A DNA stretch of 54,958 bases from an uncultured Alphaproteobacteria bacterium (GCA_902562285.1 CACESU010000010.1:1-54958); one strand, 5' to 3'; numbered from the stretch's first letter, positions 34,591 through 44,051 are shown. The notes: generated by a model not told the origin, from the sequence alone. Made by a program: numbers and translations.

Positions 34591-36271
34591 TTAATTCCTC
34601 TGGGAAAAACTTTAACAAATGGTTCAAACAATTAGTAGCAGCTTGCCCTAAACCACAAATAGAACTATCACGCATTACCATCATAAGGTCTTCATAAAGT
34701 TCAACCTCTTTGTTACTTTTTGATAATAATGATATTAACTTTTCTGTCCCATTTCTACATGGAGTACATTGTCCACAACTTTCGTGTTTAAAAAATTTAA
34801 TTGTATTTATTACAGCATCTAAAATGCTATCTTGATCAGATAAAATGACAACAGCATGAGAACCTACAAAACCCCCAAATGGTTCAAACACACCAAAATC
34901 CAAACCCATATCACACATTTTTGCAGGAAAAATACCTCCTGAAGCACCTCCAGGAAAAAATGCTTTTAACTTGTGACCTGGTAACATTCCTCCACAGTAC
35001 TCATCTATAAGTTTTTTCACAGGTATGCCTGAAGGTGCTACTTTGACACCGGGATTTAAAACCCTTCCAGACACACTGTAAGAACGCAAACCCTTATGTT
35101 CTTTATTAAAACCTAAATTTGCAAACCAATCGGCCCCTCTTGATAAAATGTCTGGAATCCAAAATAAAGTTTCAATATTATGATTTAAAGTGGGTTTTCC
35201 AAATAAACCTTGTTCAGCAATATACGGTGGTCTGTGTCTAGGTAATCCTCTTTTTCCTTCAATAGATTCTATCATAGCACTTTCTTCACCACATATATAT
35301 GCCCCTGCACCTCTTCTTATTTCAACGGGAATTAACCAAAAATTGGTTTTTTCTAGCTTCTCAATTTCAGATTTTAGGATTTCTAAAACGGCAGGATACT
35401 CATCTCTCATATATAAATAAATTTTACTACAACCTACTAAAAGGGCGGCTATTTGTGCTCCTTCCAGCATTTTATGTGGTTCACTCTCCAACCAAAATCT
35501 ATCTTTAAATGTACCAGGCTCTCCTTCATCCCCATTAATAGTCATATACCTTATACCATCATAAGAATTGACAATTTGCCACTTTTTATCTGCTGGAAAA
35601 CCTGCTCCACCTAATCCCCTCAACCCAGAATTCGATAAAATTGAAATGGCAGTTTCTAAATTTAATTTATTATCTATAACATTTTTTAAACAGCTGTAGC
35701 CTCCAGTATTTATATAATCAGTCAAATTTTGATATTCAGGGATTTCTGGATTCAACTTTCCCTTTGAAAATTTTACTAATTTTAAAGGAGTCGCATTATC
35801 TACAGCTCTTTTGCCAACTTGAGCAGCTGGTGCATTAGCACAGCGACCTATACAAGGAACTTTTTGTATTCTTATCTTATTTTTATCTATTAAATCAGTA
35901 AAATTTTTAATCAAGTTTTTTGCACCAAACATCTCGCAAGAGAGCCCATCACAAATTCTTATAGTTAATTCATGACTTATCGTTTCTCCATCCTTTATTA
36001 TATCAAAATGATGATAAAAAGAGGCAACTTCATAAACTTCAGCTTGGCTAATTTTAAATAATTCAGATAATGCCTTTAAATGCTTTTGACTTAGACAATT
36101 AAACTCATCTTGAATTATATGTAGAGCTTCAATCAATTGGCTTCGGTCAAGAGGTAAGTCTCCCAAAATATCCTTTATCTGCTTTTCAGAAATATCATCA
36201 GTTTGTCTACCTTTAGGAAGACTAGGATCTCTTTTTATGCCTTTAGTTAATTTTGAGTCCAACAAAACCAA
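34574..36271 (-). CDS. fdsB: Formate dehydrogenase diaphorase subunit, FdsG-FdsB fusion
   Basis: A 565-residue NAD-reducing subunit in which two usually separate proteins are joined. Residues about 30-160 are NuoE/FdsG-like with the [2Fe-2S] cysteines C107, C112, C140 and C144. Residues about 200-565 are NuoF/FdsB-like, with the FMN-binding GLRGLGGAGFPADKKW, GDEGEPGTFKDR, the NAD-site segment GAGAYICGEESAMIESIEG and [4Fe-4S] ligands C499, C502, C505 and C539. Electrons from FdsA pass to NAD+. It is the first gene of the pair, overlapping fdsA by 17 bases. The fusion is in frame with no sign of a frameshift. Confidence 0.92.
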   Translation of the reverse strand: MVLLDSKLTKGIKRDPSLPKGRQTDDISEKQIKDILGDLPLDRSQLIEALHIIQDEFNCLSQKHLKALSELFKISQAEVYEVASFYHHFDIIKDGETISHELTIRICDGLSCEMFGAKNLIKNFTDLIDKNKIRIQKVPCIGRCANAPAAQVGKRAVDNATPLKLVKFSKGKLNPEIPEYQNLTDYINTGGYSCLKNVIDNKLNLETAISILSNSGLRGLGGAGFPADKKWQIVNSYDGIRYMTINGDEGEPGTFKDRFWLESEPHKMLEGAQIAALLVGCSKIYLYMRDEYPAVLEILKSEIEKLEKTNFWLIPVEIRRGAGAYICGEESAMIESIEGKRGLPRHRPPYIAEQGLFGKPTLNHNIETLFWIPDILSRGADWFANLGFNKEHKGLRSYSVSGRVLNPGVKVAPSGIPVKKLIDEYCGGMLPGHKLKAFFPGGASGGIFPAKMCDMGLDFGVFEPFGGFVGSHAVVILSDQDSILDAVINTIKFFKHESCGQCTPCRNGTEKLISLLSKSNKEVELYEDLMMVMRDSSICGLGQAATNCLNHLLKFFPEELNGTRR

Positions 36272-36420
36272 TTATCCCCCCCTATTTGAGTACCAATATA
36301 AACATGTTTGAAAATAAAGTGTATAAAAAAAAATCAATTATGTACCAAATTTTAACCAAATTTTTTTATCTAAAGTAAAAAAAAAAAATTAATTTTTGTA
36401 TTATAAAAAAAAAATATAAG

Positions 36421-37446
36421 TCATTTATTTTTAACTTTAAATTTTAAATTTTCCCATAATTTAGCCATACCTAACGGTTCATATATCATAAAAACTATAA
36501 TCAAAACTCCAAAAACAACTTGTTCAATTGAGGAAATTATAGTTGCATCAATAGCACCATGAAAAACATTATTACCTACACTATTAAGCAAAACTGGAAA
36601 TAATAATATGAAAGCGGCTCCAATAAATGCACCGTTTATAGTACCTAGCCCTCCTAAAATAACCATAAATAGAATTTTAAAAGATAGTTTTATGTCAAAA
36701 GCCACTGGTTCTAAAGATTTAAGATATGTAAATGCAAACAAAGCACCAGCAACACCACAATAAAAAGCACTTATAGCAAAGGCTTGCAATTTTGTTCTAA
36801 GAAGTGAAATTCCCATTGATTCGGCAGCAATATCCATATCACGAACAGCCATCCAATTACGTCCTGTACTACCCCTAGCCATATTGACTGCCAATAAGGT
36901 AAGTATAGTAACTACAAAAACAATTACCAAATACATTTCCATCGGAGATGTAAAACTTTTACCCATAATAACAATATCTTGTGCAGTAATAATTCCTGAG
37001 GAATCGTAGTTTTTAAACCAACCAAATTTATCAATCATCCAAACAATAAAAAATTGTGATGCTAAAGTGGCAACCATTAAATAAATTCCTCTTACCCTTA
37101 GACTAGGCAATCCAAAAAGTATCCCAAAAGCAGCTGCGATTAATCCTGACAGCACTAATGCAACAAAAAAAGGAATATCAGGAACACGTAAAATAAGATT
37201 ATAACAAGCAAAGGCACCAGCAGCCATGAATCCAGCAGCTCCAAGTGCTAATTGACCTGCATATCCCATAACTATTTGCTGGCCAATTGATGCAAGTGCC
37301 AGGCATAACCAAGGGATAAGAATTGAAGAGTACCAATATCCAGATTTTACTGTAACTGGAATTAATACAAAAGCTATAAGCATCAATAACAAAAAATTTA
37401 TTATGTCACTTTTGTTATATTCCATAAATATTTTATTATTTTTCAC
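36421..37446 (-). CDS. livM: ABC transporter permease, LivM type
   Basis: A 341-residue inner-membrane permease with about ten membrane helices. Family marks are WLCLALASIGQQIVMGYAGQLALGAAGFMAAGA and the EAA-like cytoplasmic loop NWMAVRDMDIAAESMGISLLRTKLQAFAISAF. It is the last of five genes; it follows livH by 15 bases. Substrate of the system is a branched-chain amino acid, urea, short amide or other small organic compound. Confidence 0.9.
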   Translation of the reverse strand: MKNNKIFMEYNKSDIINFLLLMLIAFVLIPVTVKSGYWYSSILIPWLCLALASIGQQIVMGYAGQLALGAAGFMAAGAFACYNLILRVPDIPFFVALVLSGLIAAAFGILFGLPSLRVRGIYLMVATLASQFFIVWMIDKFGWFKNYDSSGIITAQDIVIMGKSFTSPMEMYLVIVFVVTILTLLAVNMARGSTGRNWMAVRDMDIAAESMGISLLRTKLQAFAISAFYCGVAGALFAFTYLKSLEPVAFDIKLSFKILFMVILGGLGTINGAFIGAAFILLFPVLLNSVGNNVFHGAIDATIISSIEQVVFGVLIIVFMIYEPLGMAKLWENLKFKVKNK

Positions 37447-37461
37447 AAGAAAACTCCCTTA

Positions 37462-38364
37462 TCATACCCTTCTTATAATCTTTTCTCCAAAAAGACCTTC
37501 TGGCCTATATAGAAGAAAGAAAATTGCAAGAACATATGGTGCCCAACCCTCAATTGCACCACCAAAATAAGGGCCAATATATACTTCCAATACCTTCTCG
37601 GAAGCTCCAATTATAAGACCGCCTATAATTGCTCCTGGAATAGATGAAAAACCTCCAATAATTAAAACTGGTAAAGCTTTCAATGCAAGATCAACCAAAG
37701 CAAATTGAACTCCAGCTCTTGCACCCCACATCATACCAGCTACCAGTGCTACAACTCCTGCAGCCGTCCAAACTAAGAGCATTATATTATTAAGTGGTAT
37801 ACCTATAGAACTAGCAGCACCAGGGTCGTCAGCAACTGCCCTTAATCCTAAACCCATTTTGGTGTATTTAAACAAAAGAGATAAGCCTATGATCAAAAAG
37901 GCTGCTACTAAGCCTGCAGTCAAATCCAGTGCACTAACAAAAAGCCCAAAAGTATCAATTATCCACTGAATAGGAAAATCTCCTATACCAAGATCTAAAC
38001 GTCTTACTTCAACGCCCCAAGCTGCCTGTGCCAAGCCTTCTAAAACGAAACCTAAACCAATTGTAGCCATTAATAATGTATCTTCACTTTGGTTCATCAA
38101 GGGTTTCAAAACCATTCGCTCAGTACAATAACCAACTAAACCCATTAATAGTATAGTAACAATAAATGCTACAAAAAAAGGCAGTCCCAACTCCATAAAA
38201 CCTACAAAAGCGAGTACTGCAAAAAATACCATAGCACCTTGAGCAAAGTTAAATGTAGAAGATGCTTTATAAATTAATACAAAACCTAAAGCTACGAGTG
38301 AATACATGGTTCCAGCAAGAAGCCCTGCAACGACAACTTCAATAAAAAATAAAAACTCAGTCAT
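37462..38364 (-). CDS. livH: ABC transporter permease, LivH type
   Basis: A 300-residue inner-membrane permease with about eight helices. It starts with VVVAGLLAGTMYSLVALGFVLIYKAS and FNFAQGAMVFF, the standard LivH beginning, and has the coupling loop LGLRAVADDPGAASSIGIPLNNIML. It pairs with LivM to form the channel. Start overlaps the end of livG by 8 bases. Confidence 0.9.
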   Translation of the reverse strand: MTEFLFFIEVVVAGLLAGTMYSLVALGFVLIYKASSTFNFAQGAMVFFAVLAFVGFMELGLPFFVAFIVTILLMGLVGYCTERMVLKPLMNQSEDTLLMATIGLGFVLEGLAQAAWGVEVRRLDLGIGDFPIQWIIDTFGLFVSALDLTAGLVAAFLIIGLSLLFKYTKMGLGLRAVADDPGAASSIGIPLNNIMLLVWTAAGVVALVAGMMWGARAGVQFALVDLALKALPVLIIGGFSSIPGAIIGGLIIGASEKVLEVYIGPYFGGAIEGWAPYVLAIFFLLYRPEGLFGEKIIRRV

Positions 38365-39178
38365 GTGCCACTCCTAAATAAGCATCAATTACATCTTGAT
38401 TAGCTCTAATTTCACTTGGAGGACCATCAGCAAGTGTTTTTCCGTAATCTAAAACAACAACATTATCTGAAATATCCATTACTACTCCCATGTCATGTTC
38501 GATTAAAACCATAGTGGTCCCAATTTCATCATTAACCTTTAGGATAAACCTACACATTTCTCTTTTTTCTTCCACATTCATACCTGCCATAGGTTCGTCT
38601 AATAAAAGAACCTCAGCTTCAGTTGCCAAAGCTCTTCCTAATTCTACCTTTTTTTGAAGACCATAAGGTAATTTTCCAACCGGTGTCATTTTAATATCAG
38701 CTATTTCAAGAAATTCGATTATTTCCTCACACTTCTGTCGATTTTCTTTTTCCTGATTACGAGCTTTGGGAGTTTGAAAAGCAACTTGAAGAAAGTTTGA
38801 ATTTGAATGTAATCGTCGGCCCACAAGAATATTATCAAGAACAGACATTCTTTTAAACAAAGCAAGATTTTGAAATGTCCTAGAAATTCCCATTTTTGCA
38901 ATAAGATTTGGATTAATCTTTGGTAGTAATTTATTTTTAAAAATTATATTCCCTTCTTGTGGCTGATAAATTCCGTTTATACAATTAAGCATCGAACTTT
39001 TACCAGCTCCGTTTGGTCCAATAATAGCTTTTATTTCATGTTCTAAAATAGAAAATGATGCATTAGTTATTGCTTTGACTCCTCCAAAACTTAGTGAGAT
39101 GTTTTTTACTTCTAAAATTGGAGAACCAATCGGAAAATTTCTTTCTTGCGCCATTTTTATCACTTGATTTACTTTCAA
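38357..39178 (-). CDS. livG: ABC transporter ATP-binding protein, LivG type
   Basis: A 273-residue ATPase with Walker A GPNGAGKSS, the LivG segment GISRTFQNLALFKRMSVLDNILVGRRLH, a weakly typical signature region (PYGLQKKVELGRAL), Walker B LLLDEPMAGMN and switch His in IEHDMGVVMDISD. It overlaps livF by 4 bases. Together with LivF it powers the importer. Confidence 0.93.
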   Translation of the reverse strand: MKVNQVIKMAQERNFPIGSPILEVKNISLSFGGVKAITNASFSILEHEIKAIIGPNGAGKSSMLNCINGIYQPQEGNIIFKNKLLPKINPNLIAKMGISRTFQNLALFKRMSVLDNILVGRRLHSNSNFLQVAFQTPKARNQEKENRQKCEEIIEFLEIADIKMTPVGKLPYGLQKKVELGRALATEAEVLLLDEPMAGMNVEEKREMCRFILKVNDEIGTTMVLIEHDMGVVMDISDNVVVLDYGKTLADGPPSEIRANQDVIDAYLGVAHD

Positions 39179-40023
39179 CTGTTAGTCGTTTTTGATAAAC
39201 TTTTTATTTCTTTTGAGTTTCCCTCTTCTCTTAGAACATCACGGAAATTTTTTCTCCCCTCTTTTGAAATTCCAAGGTAAAGTTCTTTTACTTCATCATT
39301 ATCTAAAAGCTCTTCAGCAGTTCCTTTAAGCATCACATTCCCAGTTTCAATAATGTAACCATAATCAGAATTTCTTAATGCTATATTCGTATTTTGCTCT
39401 GCCAGAAGAATACTAACACCTTCTTTTGTATTAAGCTCTTTTACGATTTTAAAAATTTCAGCTACTAGTTGTGGTGCTAAACCCATTGATGGTTCATCTA
39501 GTAATAGCATTTTTGGTTTAGCCATCATAGCTCTGGCGACAGCCAACATCTGTTGCTCACCACCAGAAGTAAAACCAGCTTGGCTTTTACGCCTATCTTT
39601 TAAACGATTGAAGTAGGAATAGATCTTTTCAAGTTCATTTTTCATTTCAGAATTAGTTAGTTTTCTTGAGTAAGCACCAGTTATTATATTTTCCTCTACA
39701 GTAAGATGTCCAAAACATCTTCTTCCTTCTAATACTTGAACCATTCCTAAACCAACCATTTCAGTTGGATTTTGATTACTAATGATTGTACCATCATATG
39801 TAATTTTACCTTTTGTAACTTTTCCTCTTTCTGAAGCAAGCATTGTAGAAATAGCTTTAAGGGTAGTACTTTTACCTGCTCCATTTCCTCCAAGCAAAGC
39901 CACAATTTTGCCTCGTGGTACTGAAAGTGAAACATCATGAAGTGCTGAAATGACACTATCGTACATTACCTCAATATTTTCAATTTTTAATATATCTTCT
40001 GAATTATTATTCACTTTATTCAT
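39175..40023 (-). CDS. livF: ABC transporter ATP-binding protein, LivF type
   Basis: A 282-residue ATPase with Walker A GGNGAGKST, LivF-type segment MVQVLEGRRCFGHLTVEENIITGAY, signature TSGGEQQMLAVARAMM, Walker B LLLDEPSMGLAP and the switch region LLAEQNTNIAL. A 40-residue C-terminal tail is longer than usual. It follows the binding-protein gene after a gap with a terminator-like hairpin (see 40057-40106) and overlaps livG by 4 bases. Confidence 0.93.
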   Translation of the reverse strand: MNKVNNNSEDILKIENIEVMYDSVISALHDVSLSVPRGKIVALLGGNGAGKSTTLKAISTMLASERGKVTKGKITYDGTIISNQNPTEMVGLGMVQVLEGRRCFGHLTVEENIITGAYSRKLTNSEMKNELEKIYSYFNRLKDRRKSQAGFTSGGEQQMLAVARAMMAKPKMLLLDEPSMGLAPQLVAEIFKIVKELNTKEGVSILLAEQNTNIALRNSDYGYIIETGNVMLKGTAEELLDNDEVKELYLGISKEGRKNFRDVLREEGNSKEIKSLSKTTNS

Positions 40024-40056
40024 GCCGATCTTTTTATGATATTTTAATCTTAATAT

Positions 40057-40106
40057 AAAAAAGGTGGATCAAAGAAATCAAAAATCATTCAAATATCTTT
40101 GATCCA
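40057..40106 (-). terminator. Terminator-like hairpin between binding-protein and livF genes
   Basis: On the minus strand TGGATCAAAGA (40106-40096) pairs over 11 bases with TCTTTGATCCA (40075-40065), followed within two bases by a T tract (40062-40057). It lies between the stop of the binding protein and the start of livF in an otherwise tightly packed operon. Such intercistronic terminators let the periplasmic binding protein be made in excess over the membrane parts by partial read-through. The 20-base loop makes it weaker than a compact terminator, or a mark for mRNA 3' stabilisation. Confidence 0.6.
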
Positions 40107-40128
40107 ACTATATTTTATAGAAATAATT

Positions 40129-41472
40129 TTACGGACAAGTCTTAGGCGTAATATTATTTTCTTTTGCAAATTTTGCAGCTGAAACTTCAACTAGATTCCT
40201 AATGTAGGCAGGATCCAAAGGAGCTTCCCATCCAGTAACCTGTTCAAATTTTTCACCATTCCACTGCATAACTGCAAATTTACCAGCACCTTCATGATTT
40301 GCACATGAAATAGAAAATGGAGCAACCATACCTTTAATACCAATTTCATTAAGACGATCCTCGGTCATATTAAGTGCCTCATAACCATCTCTGAATTCAG
40401 CTCCAGTTACAGCTTTTCCTACTTTCCCATGCATTTCCTGTGCATTTTTAAGAGCCTCAATCCACATTACTGCAGCACCAAGTCCTCTATTCCAATATAC
40501 AGATCCAACTCGGCTTTCATCAGCAAGATTACCTTTACCAGAACCATAGACTTGTTCCTTAATTGCAGCAACTAGAGGGAAGTTATCTCCAGGCAATGCA
40601 TTAGCAACTGCATAAGTACCTTTTGCAGCATCACCTGCTGGGTACATATCCTCTTCAGCAGCGCCAAAGGTAACATACATCATTCTATCTCTGGGAAAAG
40701 CAACACGCGCTGCGTTAGTCATAGCAGTAGAGTTCATACCTGAGCCTGCTCCCCAAAATGTAACCCAATCAGGTTTTTCTTTTCTAATTTGCAACCACTG
40801 AGACTGTTGCTCAAGACCAGGAGGTGGTATGGATATTTCTACTAAAGTTACTCCCCAATCTTTAGCAATTGATCTCATAGCAGGAAGTGGTTCTCTGCCA
40901 TAGGCTGAGTCGATATGAAGGTGAACAATTTTTTTACCTTTCATTTTATCAATACCGCCCTCTTGTTCTGCCATAAATTTCATTTTCACAGCGATCTGAG
41001 ACCAATAATGACTAGCAGCATTAAAAACCCAAGGCCATACTCGACCATCAGCACCATCAGTTCTTCCATAGCCATACTGAGCTAATACAACGTTGTCTTC
41101 TGCCATTCTATTAATTACAGCATAAGCACCTGGTGTACCCAAAGTATCAAATACAACTATTCTTTGACCATCTTTTTCTAACAATCGCTGATAACACTCA
41201 ACAGTTTTAACTGCGTTATATTCTGTCTCACATTCCTGCCATGTAAGCATAACACCATTAACGCCACCATTCATATTTACATAATTCATGTAATCAATTT
41301 GGGCACCATAGTATCCTGTCCCCATCGCTGAGTAAGGACCAACCCTACTACTGGCAATTGGAAAATACTGTTTTTCTTCAGCAATTGAAATGTTTAAAAT
41401 GAAAAAAGTGGACAAAAAAGTTAAAATAGCTGTAAGAGCTATAGTAAAATTCTTGAAGATTTTAAAAATCAT
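40129..41472 (-). CDS. ABC transporter substrate-binding protein, LivK family
   Basis: A 447-residue periplasmic type I binding protein. The start at ATG 41472 has an AGGGAGG site nine bases upstream; the frame extends 11 codons beyond it without support. A signal peptide spans about residues 1-32 ending SIA. The mature protein starts YFPIASSRVGPYSAMGTGYYG and contains two cysteine pairs (in WQECETEYNAVKTVECY and near ISCANH and KTCP) that may form disulfides. This subgroup is larger than classical LivK (about 345 residues). Some relatives sit beside acyl-CoA ligase genes and carry aromatic acids; here only transporter genes follow. Substrate unknown. Confidence 0.88.
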   Translation of the reverse strand: MIFKIFKNFTIALTAILTFLSTFFILNISIAEEKQYFPIASSRVGPYSAMGTGYYGAQIDYMNYVNMNGGVNGVMLTWQECETEYNAVKTVECYQRLLEKDGQRIVVFDTLGTPGAYAVINRMAEDNVVLAQYGYGRTDGADGRVWPWVFNAASHYWSQIAVKMKFMAEQEGGIDKMKGKKIVHLHIDSAYGREPLPAMRSIAKDWGVTLVEISIPPPGLEQQSQWLQIRKEKPDWVTFWGAGSGMNSTAMTNAARVAFPRDRMMYVTFGAAEEDMYPAGDAAKGTYAVANALPGDNFPLVAAIKEQVYGSGKGNLADESRVGSVYWNRGLGAAVMWIEALKNAQEMHGKVGKAVTGAEFRDGYEALNMTEDRLNEIGIKGMVAPFSISCANHEGAGKFAVMQWNGEKFEQVTGWEAPLDPAYIRNLVEVSAAKFAKENNITPKTCP

Positions 41473-41505
41473 ATATTTTGCCTCCCTTAAATTTAAAAAA
41501 ATCAA

Positions 41506-41848
41506 ACTATAAAATAAAAAAATAATAGTTTAAAAATATGTATTAATAATTGGTCATAAAGAGCTTGGCTGCTACAAAAAAATGTGTTTGCTACCTGGCT
41601 ATTTGCTAAATGATATTTGAACAACACCTAAACCAAATAGCCATAATTATATATTAATTTAATAAAGTCAACAGCTCTTATATATAAAAAAATAATTTAT
41701 AAAATAGAATAAAATTAAGAAAATATGTACTTATTAAGAGAATTTAAAATGTTAACAATGTTTTAGGATCAACCCAACCAAATATTTTAATACATTTTCT
41801 TATCTAAAACTTAAATAAAACTATATAAATAATTTAAAACTATATTGT
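41506..41848. other. Upstream region of the ABC transporter operon with a long inverted repeat
   Basis: About 340 bases without a gene. TGGCTATTTG at 41596-41605 and its exact complement CAAATAGCCA at 41634-41643 form a 10-bp inverted repeat with a 28-base centre, about 125-170 bases before the binding-protein start. The rest is AT-rich sequence with no feature I can name. The repeat could be an operator or a leader hairpin. Confidence 0.35.
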
Positions 41849-41934
41849 TGGTGCCCGAGGAGAGACTCGAACTCTCACACCCATAAAGGCGGCGGATTTT
41901 GAATCCGCTGCGTCTACCATTCCGCCACTCGGGC
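41849..41934 (-). tRNA. tRNA-Leu (anticodon CAA)
   Basis: An 86-base class II tRNA on the minus strand. The acceptor GCCCGAG (5' end at 41934) pairs with CTCGGGC, followed by discriminator A and encoded CCA. The anticodon stem GCGGA/TCCGC encloses TTCAAAA, giving anticodon CAA. A variable arm (CGCCTTTATGGGTG) precedes the T arm GAGAGTTCGAGTCTCTC. Confidence 0.97.
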
Positions 41935-41990
41935 TAATAACTATAGATTAAAAAACATTTTATAATCATAGCAAGTTTCATAATTTAATA

Positions 41991-42221
41991 TCAAGTATTT
42001 ATTCCTATTTTTGGTTTAGCGATACAAATATATCTGATTTTTATTCCGGGATCTAAACCAATTTCACGATTGTCGGCAGGCGCAGAATTCATGAATCTAG
42101 CTGCGTTAATGCACTCATTTTTTGAAATAAAATCGACACCTAAACTTGTAACAGAATGGGAAGTTTCAAATCCTATACCATTCAGCATAGAATAAAAATA
42201 TAGACCCCATATTATCTTCAT
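41991..42221 (-). CDS. Small protein of unknown function, possibly exported
   Basis: A 76-residue protein with a short weakly hydrophobic N-terminus (MKIIWGLYFYSML) that may be a signal or anchor, then a Cys-containing stretch DFISKNECINAARF and a final IRYICIAKPKIG. Two cysteines about 32 residues apart could form a disulfide. It resembles the many small periplasmic proteins with a CxxAA-type helix, but I recognise no family. It is alone between tRNA-Leu and the divergent YqaA gene. Confidence 0.5.
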   Translation of the reverse strand: MKIIWGLYFYSMLNGIGFETSHSVTSLGVDFISKNECINAARFMNSAPADNREIGLDPGIKIRYICIAKPKIGINT

Positions 42222-42344
42222 GATTCACCAACTATTTTTATAACTTATAAATTAAAATAATATCTTTGTAAAAATTGTAACTTAAAAGCTTTATATTTTA
42301 AAATAAAAATATTAAATCACACTCATATACCTGGGTTATTAATT

Positions 42345-42926
42345 ATGATTTTTAAAAATACAAAACTTCTGATCTTAAGTTTCTTACAATCTAAATATGC
42401 TATATATATTTTATGTTTACTATCTTTTAGTGAAGCAATTTTCTTTCCAATTCCTCCTGATTTATTGCTAATACCTTTAGCAATAATAAATTACAAAAAA
42501 GTTTTTTTACTTGCTTTTCTTACAACACTTTTTTCTGTTTTAGGTGGTTGCATTGGTTATCTAATAGGATACTTGTTTTTTGACCAAATTGGTATCCAAA
42601 TTTTAAATTGGTTAGATTTGACAAAGCAATTTTCAGTTTTTTCAAATAACTATAACGATAATGGAATTCTAGCTGTCCTATTAGGCGGATTTTCACCTAT
42701 TCCCTACAAGTTAATCGCAATTATTTCGGGAACCACATCTATGCCATTTTATAATTTCCTATGGGCTTCTATTGTTTCAAGAGGATTACGGTTTTTTTTA
42801 TTAGCTGTGTTAATTTATTTTTTTAGAAATACTGCCGAACAAATTATTAGAAAATATTTTAATATATTTGTAATTATTATTACAATAATATTCTTGCTGT
42901 TAATTATAAGTTTATATTTTATATGA
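42345..42926 (+). CDS. YqaA/DedA-family membrane protein
   Basis: A 193-residue inner-membrane protein with four to six helices. The DedA/SNARE-associated family marks are SEAIFFPIPPDLLLIPLAI near the N-terminus, GGCIGYLIGYLFFDQIG and GGFSPIPYKLIAIISG, plus VSRGLRFFLLA, typical of the YqaA subgroup. DedA proteins are lipid scramblases or transporters that support envelope stability. It overlaps dsbB by 4 bases; a YqaA-DsbB pair recurs in alphaproteobacteria as far as I recall. Confidence 0.88.
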   Translation: MIFKNTKLLILSFLQSKYAIYILCLLSFSEAIFFPIPPDLLLIPLAIINYKKVFLLAFLTTLFSVLGGCIGYLIGYLFFDQIGIQILNWLDLTKQFSVFSNNYNDNGILAVLLGGFSPIPYKLIAIISGTTSMPFYNFLWASIVSRGLRFFLLAVLIYFFRNTAEQIIRKYFNIFVIIITIIFLLLIISLYFI

Positions 42927-43393
42927 GATCGAGTTATTTAATAAGTATAATTTTTTTCTTTTCTGTTTTTTCATTATTGTTTGTTTTTATACTACAATAT
43001 GAGTATGGAATACTTCCCTGCAAACTTTGTATTTGGCAGCGCTTACCCCATTTTTTAAATATACTAATAATTTTAAAAATCCTCTCTTCTGTATTTATTC
43101 CTAGTTATTTATTCCTTTTAGGAGTACTTAATATGATAGTTGCATTTTTTTTGGCAGGATATCACTACGGATTAGAACAAAACTTATGGAATAATGCTTT
43201 TTCTTGTGGTGGAAAACTTGATATAAAAGATTTAAGCACAGAAGAACTCTTAAAAAATTTAAATAATACACCCATAACTAATTGTGAACTAGAGGCCTGG
43301 AATTTTTTAAATCTTTCGCTTTCAGGATGGAATATGCTCATAACTCTATTAATGATCATAGGATGGTTTTACTTAATTAAATTAAAAAGATAA
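42923..43393 (+). CDS. dsbB: Disulfide bond formation protein DsbB
   Basis: A 156-residue four-helix membrane protein reoxidising DsbA with quinone. The first redox pair is C33-x2-C36 in LPCKLCIWQR; the second periplasmic pair is C95 (FSCGG) and C121 (ITNCELEAW). Helix four ends FYLIKLKR. It starts in the last codon of the YqaA gene (4-base overlap) and ends 2 bases before the convergent HNH gene. Confidence 0.9.
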   Translation: MRSSYLISIIFFFSVFSLLFVFILQYEYGILPCKLCIWQRLPHFLNILIILKILSSVFIPSYLFLLGVLNMIVAFFLAGYHYGLEQNLWNNAFSCGGKLDIKDLSTEELLKNLNNTPITNCELEAWNFLNLSLSGWNMLITLLMIIGWFYLIKLKR

Positions 43394-43395
43394 AT

Positions 43396-43971
43396 TTATG
43401 AAGCTAATTCTGCATCCCAATAAAGAAAATCAGTCCAACTATGGTGCAAATAATTAGGTGGAAATTTTCTTCCTTTATTTAACAATTCCTCAGTTGTCGG
43501 TCTAATTGGTTTTTTTAAGAGTTTAAAACTAGACTTACTTATGGGTTTTGAACCTTTTTTTAAATTACAATCACTACATGCTGCTACAACATTTTCCCAA
43601 GTAGTCTTTCCACCTTGAGCACGAGGTAATACATGGTCAAAGGTAAGTTCATCAATCGAACCACAATACTGACACTTGAATTCATCTCTCAAAAAAAGGT
43701 TAAATCTTGTAAAGGCATTTGATTTGATTGGTTTTATATATTCTTTCAAGACTACAACTGAAGGTATTTTAATTTTTATCGATGGAGAGTTAACGTAAGC
43801 ATCATATTCTGCAACTACATTTATTCTATCCATAAATACACCTTTTATTGTGTCTTTCCAAGACCATATAGATAAGGGTAAGTAAGACAAAGGTCTATAG
43901 TCAGCATTCAAAACAAGTGAGGGATTTTTCCCAGCTGATTTAAAATAATAACTATGAGAACCAGTAGACAT
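43396..43971 (-). CDS. HNH endonuclease-family protein
   Basis: A 191-residue protein. The N-terminal half (LNADYRPLSYLPLSIWSWKDTIKGVF) is typical of a widespread bacterial HNH family, and the nuclease core runs from about residue 95: CQYCG, DELTFDHVLPRAQGG, WENVVAACSDCN, with two CxxC zinc pairs and the catalytic DH. Members are found in most alphaproteobacteria; their cellular role is not known, and no restriction or CRISPR genes are nearby. Confidence 0.9.
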   Translation of the reverse strand: MSTGSHSYYFKSAGKNPSLVLNADYRPLSYLPLSIWSWKDTIKGVFMDRINVVAEYDAYVNSPSIKIKIPSVVVLKEYIKPIKSNAFTRFNLFLRDEFKCQYCGSIDELTFDHVLPRAQGGKTTWENVVAACSDCNLKKGSKPISKSSFKLLKKPIRPTTEELLNKGRKFPPNYLHHSWTDFLYWDAELAS

Positions 43972-44051
43972 AGATATATTTTAATTTCTTAAAAATAAAA
44001 TTAAAGTAAAATATAACTTTAAACAACAAAAAGATTGAAAAAATTTTCTAA

